Positions 9,466 through 16,649 of a stretch of 64,000 nucleotides of DNA are shown in pieces. The translations under genes were made by a program, and so were the position numbers. Below the pieces are notes generated by a model, which saw nothing but the letters and a program-made list of their open reading frames with translations, made no database searches and was not told where the DNA came from. Each line of letters opens with the position of its first letter. Positions within the stretch are counted from its first letter, which is position 1. This stretch comes from CAVSJA01 sp963728145 (GTDB lineage Bacteria; Bacteroidota; Bacteroidia; Chitinophagales; Chitinophagaceae). The DNA lies in contig CAVSJA010000006.1 in NCBI GenBank assembly GCA_963728145.1, positions 959,914 to 1,023,913 of the forward strand. Direction: 5' to 3'.

Positions 9466-10227
9466 ATGAACAATGCTTTAAGTTATATCGATGATTTTTT
9501 CAAGGGTAGCCCCGGTCCCAATGAAAAGAAGGAGTTTGAAAAGCGACTAAAAGACGACCCGGCCTTTGCGGAGGAAGTGGCCTTTTATGTGGCGACGATT
9601 AATGTGTTGAAGGATGAGGCAAAATCGGAAAGGAAAGAACGCTTCCGGAATTTCAAATCGGATGAAACATCTGAAGAAGCGTCGGAGCCGATCAACGTAA
9701 GGCCAATGCGAAATTCCAGGAGGGTCTGGATGTATTCAGCGGCAGCATCGGTATTGGTTCTTTTTATGGCGGGTTTTTTATTGTTAGGGAATGGCAGTAC
9801 GCCGGCGGAGATGGCTGATCGTTATATAAATAAGGAATTTAAAGAGCTGCGTGGCACGACAATGAGTGGTGAAGAGGATAGTTTACAAAAGGGGATAGCA
9901 TTATACAATGACGGAAAGTTAAATGAGTCATTGAAGATATTCCTCGATCTCGATAGAAATGGCCCGATAGTGAATTCAGAAGTAAAGAAAAATATTGGCA
10001 TTATTTATTTAAAGCTTGGGCAATACGATAAAGCACTGGACTATTTTAAGCAATTGGAGAATATAAAAGGACAAGTCTACAACCCTGGATTATTTTTCCA
10101 GGCAATTACCCTCTTAAAAAGAAATCAATCCGGTGATTCCGACCTCGCGAAAAAACAGCTAATGCAAGTTGTTGAATTCAATCTGGATGGAAGTGATGAC
10201 GCCAGGAAGTGGCTTGATAAATTCTGA
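9466..10227 (+). CDS. Single-pass membrane TPR protein, probable anti-sigma factor
   Basis: A 253-aa protein. Residues 1-87 are cytoplasmic, short, helical and charged (DDFFKGSPGPNEKKEFEKRL), like the sigma-binding part of Bacteroidota anti-sigma factors. A membrane helix spans about 88-108 (SAAASVLVLFMAGFLLLG). Residues 130-253 form TPR-like helices outside the membrane (GIALYNDGKLNESLKIFLDL, GIIYLKLGQYDKALDYFKQL). It is 9 bp downstream of the sigma gene and probably co-transcribed. The extracytoplasmic TPRs could sense the TPR-CHAT proteins or their ligands, but that is inference. Confidence 0.78.
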   Translation: MNNALSYIDDFFKGSPGPNEKKEFEKRLKDDPAFAEEVAFYVATINVLKDEAKSERKERFRNFKSDETSEEASEPINVRPMRNSRRVWMYSAAASVLVLFMAGFLLLGNGSTPAEMADRYINKEFKELRGTTMSGEEDSLQKGIALYNDGKLNESLKIFLDLDRNGPIVNSEVKKNIGIIYLKLGQYDKALDYFKQLENIKGQVYNPGLFFQAITLLKRNQSGDSDLAKKQLMQVVEFNLDGSDDARKWLDKF

Positions 10228-10323
10228 TACTGCTATACATACAGATCCCTTCTTACCCTGCTGAAAAGGTCCTGCCTTAATGAATAGAATTGAATCTATT
10301 TTTTCACCTTAAAAACTTTAGTT

Positions 10324-10698
10324 ATGGCAGATGATACTACTTACAACACACCTCCAGCGGCTTCGCAATCCGGACTTGACAATATTGATTGGTTGGAACA
10401 TTGGCCAACCAAAATTGAGCTTGGAGACCCAACTTCCAAGGAAATGTACAAAGGTCTTGTCAGAGTTTATCTAAACAGCTGGTTATCCCTTTACAATAGT
10501 CATCCTTCGAGAGCTCAAAAACAGAAATATGAAATAAAGACATTTGGCGAAAATCCTACGGGACCAACCGCATTCCGTCCTTTCGTACTCTTAACTCCAG
10601 GGGTTGAAAGACGTATTGAAGTGGATGAAAATGGTACTCCAAGAACACACCTAATTCCTCCCGAACCCCCTCCACCACCAAAAGATGATGAAATCTAA
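10324..10698 (+). CDS. Small protein with WLEHW motif and poly-proline tail (1)
   Basis: A 124-aa protein with no signal peptide. The N-terminal part carries IDWLEHW, the middle has a conserved W (VRVYLNSWLSLY) and KYEIKTF, and the C-terminus reads HLIPPEPPPPPKDDEI. The two following genes encode proteins of the same layout, so the three form a local family that I cannot match to a known one. It opens a run of small genes in front of the first CHAT protein. Possible roles are substrate, activator or adaptor of the CHAT proteases; none is shown by sequence. Confidence 0.72.
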   Translation: MADDTTYNTPPAASQSGLDNIDWLEHWPTKIELGDPTSKEMYKGLVRVYLNSWLSLYNSHPSRAQKQKYEIKTFGENPTGPTAFRPFVLLTPGVERRIEVDENGTPRTHLIPPEPPPPPKDDEI

Positions 10699-10755
10699 AA
10701 TCTGAACTCGAGTGATTGAAATTTAAAACAATTATTTACTTCAAATATCTTGTAT

Positions 10756-11196
10756 ATGACAGAAGAGAACAAGACCCATCAAGCTCCTAAACCCGCTCCT
10801 TCAGATAATACAAAAGGTTCCACTCCGCATGCACATCCCACTCACGAATGGCTGAGTGGGTGGCATCAAATGGTATTTCCGCTAAGAAATGGTGCAACAC
10901 TACGGGAATATAAACCCAGAATTGAAAAATATATAAAAGCCTGGGTGGAATTGATCAATGATGTTGATCCAAATGGGCGAAAATTCAAGTTAAGAGATTT
11001 CGATTTCGTACCTATTGGCATAAGCACTGCGCAATTCAAGGTGGTTGGAAACCCGGAATTAATCAGTAATACTCCGGTTGGAACTGCAAACCCTCAGGTA
11101 CTGAAAAAAACCGAAGGTTCAGGTGGAGGAGGTTTGCCTGGAGAAAAACCTGCCGGACAACACTTGATTCCACCGCCGCCGCCGCCGCCCAGATAG
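10756..11196 (+). CDS. Small protein with WL..W motif and poly-proline tail (2)
   Basis: A 146-aa protein, second of the local family. It has a flexible N-terminus, then HEWLSGWHQMVF, a helix with YIKAWVELIND, KFKLRDFDF, a glycine-rich linker (GSGGGGLPGEKPAG) and the tail QHLIPPPPPPPR. The ATG at 10756 is preferred over the in-frame TTG at 10750. The glycine linker in front of the proline run suggests a displayed, flexible C-terminal tag. No signal peptide; presumably cytoplasmic. Confidence 0.72.
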   Translation: MTEENKTHQAPKPAPSDNTKGSTPHAHPTHEWLSGWHQMVFPLRNGATLREYKPRIEKYIKAWVELINDVDPNGRKFKLRDFDFVPIGISTAQFKVVGNPELISNTPVGTANPQVLKKTEGSGGGGLPGEKPAGQHLIPPPPPPPR

Positions 11197-11294
11197 TGGT
11201 TCTTTTGATAAGATGATTGATCGGTTCATTATTCATAGATAATTCATTTGAATCGTTGATCTAAATTGTTTGAGTAAAACAAAAAACTTTGATT

Positions 11295-11648
11295 ATGTCA
11301 GAAATTAATTGGCTCGAGCACTGGAGACCTATAGAATTTGTAAGCGATCCTGAAGATGATAAAAAAATTAAGGATTTGAAAAAAAAGGTTCGCGTTTTAG
11401 TAAGAGGATGGCTTGCAGACTATGCGGCAGAAAATGGAACAAACCATGTGGTTAAGAAATTCAAATTTGAAAAACGAAGCAACGGCAGTGAATTGCCATT
11501 AAAGTACGATGTATATGCTTACATCTACCCTGATCCGGTTGAAGACGGTCATAATGGAGAGCATCATGAAGGCGGCGAACCGGGAGAGGAACCAGGCGGA
11601 GAACATCTGACTCCACCACCACCTCCGCCACCAGGTAGAGTTGATTAA
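11295..11648 (+). CDS. Small protein with WLEHW motif and poly-proline tail (3)
   Basis: A 117-aa protein, third of the local family: INWLEHWRPIEF at the N-terminus, VRVLVRGWLADYA in the middle, KKFKFEKR, then an acidic glycine-rich linker (EGGEPGEEPGGEHL) and seven prolines followed by GRVD. Start at the ATG at 11295 rather than the TTG at 11289. It lies about 150 bp upstream of the first CHAT gene. WLEHW at one end and HL-proline at the other are shared with the first protein, with diverged sequence between. Confidence 0.72.
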   Translation: MSEINWLEHWRPIEFVSDPEDDKKIKDLKKKVRVLVRGWLADYAAENGTNHVVKKFKFEKRSNGSELPLKYDVYAYIYPDPVEDGHNGEHHEGGEPGEEPGGEHLTPPPPPPPGRVD

Positions 11649-11796
11649 TTGATTTTCGAACGATAAAAACTTAAAAGTATTTCTGAATTCAACTCGGTGG
11701 GTAAGAATTCGATTGACCTTATTGTTTATGTCAGGTTATATTGGATACCACTGATCTATTTTAAAGTCGCAAAAATCTGTACGCTTAAAAACCTGA

Positions 11797-14652
11797 ATGA
11801 GTAAAAATAGCATCATATTGTTATTTTTTTTGTTTTCCTGCGGGCTCCCACCACAAGAAAAGTGTGCTGAGATCAAGCCCTTATTAGTCGAACTCACCAA
11901 ACTTCGGGATTCTTCATCTTTAGCTCCTGCAAAAAGGATCGAACTATTACCTGAATATGAAACAAAGTTGAAGGAATGCAATGGTCATTTTGACTCAACT
12001 CACACATTGGTATTACGCAGGATGGGAGATATTTACGACAGTGCATCTTATTTTGAAAATGGAATCGAACTTTACCAACGGTCAATTGCTCTAATAGAGG
12101 CACATATTAATGATCCATCTACAAAGCCCAGAGATTTGGTTCCTGCGTACTATAAGGTCTCGCTATTGAATCATTCATTAAATAGGACATCTGAAAAGAT
12201 GACAGCGCTGGATAGTTGCGCGTTTATTGCAATGCGTCTGAAATATATTGATCTCCATTGCCTGTCTGCATTGTATCAAATGACCGAGCACGCATTTCAC
12301 ATTGGAGACTATAATAACTGTATTACTTATTCGAGTCTCTGTGCCACGCTTGCATTGGAATATGCAGAAAAAGGAAACGCAAATGAGAAAGCAGATGGAA
12401 TTCACTATGCAAAAAGTAGTTTGGAATGGCAAGTCAATGCCCTTCTTGCCTTGAAAAGGGTAGATCAGGCAAAAAAAATCCTCGAAACCAAAGTCACGGA
12501 ATTCAGTAATATGGCGCAACCGGGGGATATTGGATTTGTGTATGGAATGCTTGGTGACGTATTTCTGCGAGAAAAGGATTATGAAAAGGCGCTGGCCCAT
12601 TACAATCGGTCATTCGAATTATTGGCACAAGCGCCAGGCCAGGCGGGAAATTGTAAGGCCACTCTAAATCTTATTGGGTTTGAAATTTACTTTAAGTATC
12701 TAAATGATAAAGATAAGGCGCTTCAATTCTTCAAAAAGGCTCTCGATTATCCAGTACCACATAAGGACAAGGAAGATTCGGTCGAAACATTAAGCATTTA
12801 CAGTCGGATTGGTAACGTATTTCTTAACGATGGAAAGTATGATATTGCTTTGCAATATTTTCAGAAAGCTTTTGATCAGATAGAAACCGGAATTAACGAG
12901 TCTGCTTTGCTGCAATCATCATTTGATGAAATCTTAGGAGGTAAAAAAAGGGGGCATATCGTCACTTTAATTTTTAATAAAGGAGAAACCTACAGACAAA
13001 AATATAAAGTCACTCGGGATTTAAAAGATCTTACTAAAGCCATTGAGATATTTAAAGTCGAAGATCAGTTTCTTGAAAGAATCAAAACAGATCAATCAGA
13101 TGCTAAATCGAAATTATTTTGGCTGAGCGATAGGAGAAAGTTGTATGAACTTGCTATTGATGCTTGCTATGCCAATGGAAATATGGAAGATGCTTTTTAT
13201 TTTTTTGAAAGAAGCCGTGCAGTGTTGTTATATGACCAACTTAAAGAGCAGAAACTTATAAGTGAAGAAGATTTAACCACGCAGGCGCAACTAAAAAAAG
13301 ATGCTGCTCAACTGGAAAAGAAATTCGGTTCGTTAGAGCTGGACTCACCCGAAAAGGCATTAATTCAACGACAGCTTGTCGTTACAAAAAAAGAATTGGA
13401 TAAGATCGAAAACAAACTCAAGTTTAAGAATCCATTATATGAACAGGGTTATTTTGAAGTCGGAAGTGATCTGCTAAAGACCGTGCAACAGCAATTGGCC
13501 AAAAACAAAGAACAATTAATTGAGTTTTTCGATGGAGATAGTTCAGCTTTTGTGTTGACCATAACTCCAGATAAATTATTCCTCCAAAAGTTGAGAAAGG
13601 AGAGCTTCAACAAAAGTATTGATGAATATGTAAAATACTTGTCTGATCGCCAGTTGTTGAACAGGGATTTCAAAGGCTTTGTAAATACTTCCAATGAATT
13701 GTATCGATTAATTTTTGAAAAACAACCGCCCCAATCAGGAAAAATTATTGTGTCTCCAGACAGCCGATATTTTCCGGTTGAAGCATTGTTGACTAATGCT
13801 AATGGAGAAAAGCTTACGTACTTAATCGAGGCGCATCCCGTCAGCTATTCTCATTCGGCAAGACTACTCGTCGGTCAGGCTGATCCGGTAGCCGAAAATA
13901 CATCCCGAAATTTTCTGGGAGTAGCGCCTGTAAATTTCAATTCGAGTCTGAAACAAGTTTCTTTAGCCGGAAGTGATGAATCTCTGGAAAAATTGCAGTC
14001 CAGCATTCCCAGAGGAAGGAGCAGGACTCTGGGACGTGCGACAAAAGAAAACTTTTTGAAAGAGTTCAGCCAATACATGGTCCTTCAATTATATACCCAC
14101 GCATCGGATGGTAAAGGAGAAGGAGAGCCTGAAATATACTTTGCCGATTCCATTCTATACCTGTCTGATCTCGTAAGTGACAGGAAGCCGGTAACCCGGC
14201 TAATTGTATTGTCTGCCTGTGAAACGGGAACAGGTCAATGGCATGGCGGCGAGGGTGTGTTTAGTTTTAACAGAGGCTTTGCGGCCCTGGGAATTCCCTC
14301 TTCAATTACCAATCTATGGCGAGTTGAAAATAAATCTACCTATCGTTTAACAGAATTATTTTACAAACACCTCTTGGAAGAAACTGATATTGATATTGCG
14401 TTACAAAGAGCCAAACTTGAATTCATCAAAACCGGAACTCGGGAAGAACAGATGCCATACTACTGGGCTTCTGCGATCCTGGCCGGTAAAACAGATCCTA
14501 TTCAGTTTGATAGATCCTTCAGATGGGATTCGATGTTTTGGATTATTGCAGGAATTGTCTTTACATTGATGATAGCTACAATCTGGTCAAACTATAAGCG
14601 AGCCAGGATGACGATGGAGGAACGGAAGATTCCAAATTATAGCTTTTCATGA
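11797..14652 (+). CDS. TPR-CHAT caspase-like protease, membrane-anchored lipoprotein (1)
   Basis: A 951-aa protein. The N-terminus is a lipoprotein signal with lipobox LFSC (C15). About residues 60-430 are TPR-like repeats (DYEKALAHYNRSFELLAQA, KYDIALQYFQKAFDQIE). A helical linker follows, then a C-terminal CHAT domain (about 620-905) of the caspase-like clan, with catalytic His768 (QLYTHAS) and Cys808 (LSACETG). A membrane helix lies near 912-932 (MFWIIAGIVFTLMIATIW) before a basic tail. The topology puts the protease outside the cytoplasm, unlike most studied CHAT proteins. A paralogue with the same layout is at 16650, and a C70-like peptidase gene follows 38 bp downstream. Confidence 0.88.
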   Translation: MSKNSIILLFFLFSCGLPPQEKCAEIKPLLVELTKLRDSSSLAPAKRIELLPEYETKLKECNGHFDSTHTLVLRRMGDIYDSASYFENGIELYQRSIALIEAHINDPSTKPRDLVPAYYKVSLLNHSLNRTSEKMTALDSCAFIAMRLKYIDLHCLSALYQMTEHAFHIGDYNNCITYSSLCATLALEYAEKGNANEKADGIHYAKSSLEWQVNALLALKRVDQAKKILETKVTEFSNMAQPGDIGFVYGMLGDVFLREKDYEKALAHYNRSFELLAQAPGQAGNCKATLNLIGFEIYFKYLNDKDKALQFFKKALDYPVPHKDKEDSVETLSIYSRIGNVFLNDGKYDIALQYFQKAFDQIETGINESALLQSSFDEILGGKKRGHIVTLIFNKGETYRQKYKVTRDLKDLTKAIEIFKVEDQFLERIKTDQSDAKSKLFWLSDRRKLYELAIDACYANGNMEDAFYFFERSRAVLLYDQLKEQKLISEEDLTTQAQLKKDAAQLEKKFGSLELDSPEKALIQRQLVVTKKELDKIENKLKFKNPLYEQGYFEVGSDLLKTVQQQLAKNKEQLIEFFDGDSSAFVLTITPDKLFLQKLRKESFNKSIDEYVKYLSDRQLLNRDFKGFVNTSNELYRLIFEKQPPQSGKIIVSPDSRYFPVEALLTNANGEKLTYLIEAHPVSYSHSARLLVGQADPVAENTSRNFLGVAPVNFNSSLKQVSLAGSDESLEKLQSSIPRGRSRTLGRATKENFLKEFSQYMVLQLYTHASDGKGEGEPEIYFADSILYLSDLVSDRKPVTRLIVLSACETGTGQWHGGEGVFSFNRGFAALGIPSSITNLWRVENKSTYRLTELFYKHLLEETDIDIALQRAKLEFIKTGTREEQMPYYWASAILAGKTDPIQFDRSFRWDSMFWIIAGIVFTLMIATIWSNYKRARMTMEERKIPNYSFS

Positions 14653-14690
14653 TTCATCAAATTATCGCAGGTACCACCAAATAAGATAAA

Positions 14691-15197
14691 ATGTCTGAAC
14701 TGATTTTGCCTTTTGAGATGGAAGAACAAACTGAACATAATTGGTGTTGGGCCGCAACTGCAAAAGCCGTTTCCGATCATTATACGCCTGAGCCTTCAAT
14801 AAGTCAATGTACGGTAGCAGGAATGGTGAAAGGCGTTGATTGCTGTAGAAATTCTTCAGGTAGCCCTTGCAACGAATACGCGTTTTTGAGCGAGGCACTC
14901 AAGAAGACAAATAATTTTGAAGATTTCCTCAATAGAATAATGTTATGGAGCGAAATAAAACAACAGATTGAAGCGGGGAAAATAGTGTGCGCATATATAG
15001 AGTGGGATAATAGTAACGCAGGTCATTATGTTGCCCTTTACGGAGTTGGCGGAATAGGACGAGGCACGAAAATGGTTTATGTCCGCGATCCTGACGGCGA
15101 GGACAAGCTTATGACTTATACCAAATTCAAGAGGTATGAGCGTCAAGGCCGGTGGTTAAAGACCTATAAGACAACGAAACCAATTGGAGGAAACTAA
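14691..15197 (+). CDS. AvrRpt2/C70-like papain-fold cysteine peptidase
   Basis: A 168-aa protein with no signal peptide. The motif EHNWCWAATAKAVSDHY places catalytic Cys19, AGHYVALYGVG gives His112 and VRDPDGE gives Asp133, the order and spacing of papain-like C70/C39-type enzymes such as AvrRpt2. Additional cysteines (40, 51, 52, 60) are unusual for a cytoplasmic protein and might bind metal or form disulfides if it is exported by another route. It is 38 bp after the first CHAT gene and 5 bp before the next, so it is part of the operon. The C-terminus reads PIGGN. Confidence 0.83.
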   Translation: MSELILPFEMEEQTEHNWCWAATAKAVSDHYTPEPSISQCTVAGMVKGVDCCRNSSGSPCNEYAFLSEALKKTNNFEDFLNRIMLWSEIKQQIEAGKIVCAYIEWDNSNAGHYVALYGVGGIGRGTKMVYVRDPDGEDKLMTYTKFKRYERQGRWLKTYKTTKPIGGN

Positions 15198-15202
15198 ACG
15201 CT

Positions 15203-15796
15203 ATGTGGTTCCAGGATTTTTCAAAACATGAAGAATTGATAAAACCTATTATGGAAGTAAGGCCGCAAATTGAGGCCTATTACAAATCCAAACCCAAAGA
15301 AAGAATACTGCTTGATCCCAAGTTTAAAGATCTCCATTTTGGATATTCAATAAAATTTGACAAAATAAGCGAGGCTACAAAGCTCCCGGCTAAACCGTCA
15401 TCACTGCGAGTACTTGAATTTGACAACAACGGTCCAATTGCTTTTCACGTATTTGACCCGAACAAAAAAAAGCCGCAGTTACTGGAGTCAATGATAAGTG
15501 TTAAAAGAATAAATGATTTCTATGAAGCTCTTGAGAAAATTAAAGAAAAGGTGAAAGACGAAACTAAGGGAGAGATTCGCTTTTTAGCGGTACCATCCTT
15601 GAATGTTCAATCTGTATGGATTCATTTTGATGAACCAGGAAAGGATGGATTCAGCTTGATAACTCGCTTTGATCCCAAAGACGAAGAATTAATGGGAGAG
15701 GCAAAGTATAAGCACTATCTGTTTGAACGGAAGAAACGCCTGGAGAGTTCTGGAAATAAGACGGGAGATATTGAGGGTGAGAAAATGGGTGGTTGA
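15203..15796 (+). CDS. Unrecognised protein of the CHAT operon, C-terminal GG
   Basis: A 197-aa soluble protein with no recognisable family and no signal peptide. It has a basic, lysine-rich composition, an internal segment RFLAVPSLNVQSVWIHFDEP and a C-terminus ending KMGG. The following gene encodes a shorter protein that matches this segment (RLLNVLPLNVEVVWFTIPEE), so they are related. It starts 5 bp after the cysteine-peptidase gene. It could be an inhibitor or substrate of that peptidase; this is inference from position. Confidence 0.65.
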   Translation: MWFQDFSKHEELIKPIMEVRPQIEAYYKSKPKERILLDPKFKDLHFGYSIKFDKISEATKLPAKPSSLRVLEFDNNGPIAFHVFDPNKKKPQLLESMISVKRINDFYEALEKIKEKVKDETKGEIRFLAVPSLNVQSVWIHFDEPGKDGFSLITRFDPKDEELMGEAKYKHYLFERKKRLESSGNKTGDIEGEKMGG

Positions 15797-15811
15797 ATAC
15801 TCAGAAAATTA

Positions 15812-16090
15812 ATGAGACAATTGCGAAAAAATCAATCAAAAGGTGTCAGATTACTTAACGTCTTGCCTTTGAATGTTGAAGTAGTGTGGTTTACAATTCC
15901 CGAGGAAGAGATGAACAAATTTTACCTAAATAGAACAAATTCAGAAGAGATAGAAATTATGAGTGAGAAATCTTTTGTAAACTATTTGGGTGAGTTGAAA
16001 GACCGGTTTGCTAGGATGGAAGGAGACAATGGTGGTAAAGAACAAAGTGGTGGTAAGGATCAAAAAAGTAGTAAACAAAAGGGAGGATAA
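15812..16090 (+). CDS. Short paralogue of the preceding protein, C-terminal GG
   Basis: A 92-aa protein. Residues 13-33 (RLLNVLPLNVEVVWFTIPEE) align with the C-terminal half of the protein at 15203-15796; the N-terminal half of that protein is absent. The tail is low-complexity Gly/Lys/Ser/Gln and ends KQKGG. It is either a truncated duplicate or a minimal version of the same domain. It lies 15 bp downstream of its relative. Confidence 0.55.
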   Translation: MRQLRKNQSKGVRLLNVLPLNVEVVWFTIPEEEMNKFYLNRTNSEEIEIMSEKSFVNYLGELKDRFARMEGDNGGKEQSGGKDQKSSKQKGG

Positions 16091-16137
16091 ATGTCGTCAA
16101 TCTACAAACTTTAGTATAAAAAAATCAAACCACTACT

Positions 16138-16581
16138 ATGTCACGTAAAAAACTCACCAACATCCTTTTCGCAATTGGCCTGATTAGTTTTGTAATCATT
16201 AGTTCCTGTAATCCCAATGAGGGAGAATCAGGAAAAGAAAAAACTGCTATCAAGAGGGACACTTTGAACAATTGGCTAACGGTGAATATTAGTTTTCATC
16301 CAAAAGCCTCCTATGAATTAAGGCGGGAGTATCTGGAGGAAATCAAAGAGTATTTGTCAAAGTATGTTAGCTCATACAGCGATACTACGAAACATCGAAC
16401 CGTTACAGCAGCCTTTAATCAAACGGTTAAAGACAGTTTGCAATACGCTGTTTCAGTTATTGTGCATAAGGTATATTATTTAAAAGATTCCGTTTCTGAT
16501 CCGAAATGTCCTCCTTTACCCGGTCCGAGAACTATTGAGCTGGCTCAATTAGAAATACTCTGTGGGTTGTTAAATCAATAG
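16138..16581 (+). CDS. Small lipoprotein of the CHAT cluster
   Basis: A 147-aa protein with a lipoprotein signal: hydrophobic segment then SSCNPNEG (lipid-modified C24). The mature part has no family I recognise; segments such as YELRREYLEEIKEYLSKYV and YAVSVIVHKVYYLKD predict a mixed alpha/beta fold. It lies between the GG proteins and the second CHAT gene, so it may act at the membrane with the CHAT proteins. Confidence 0.7.
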   Translation: MSRKKLTNILFAIGLISFVIISSCNPNEGESGKEKTAIKRDTLNNWLTVNISFHPKASYELRREYLEEIKEYLSKYVSSYSDTTKHRTVTAAFNQTVKDSLQYAVSVIVHKVYYLKDSVSDPKCPPLPGPRTIELAQLEILCGLLNQ

Positions 16582-16649
16582 GCCATAATTTTCATTTACC
16601 GAAGGACCTATGGGCACCAATGCTTATCCCTTCTGCTTAAATTCAAGTC

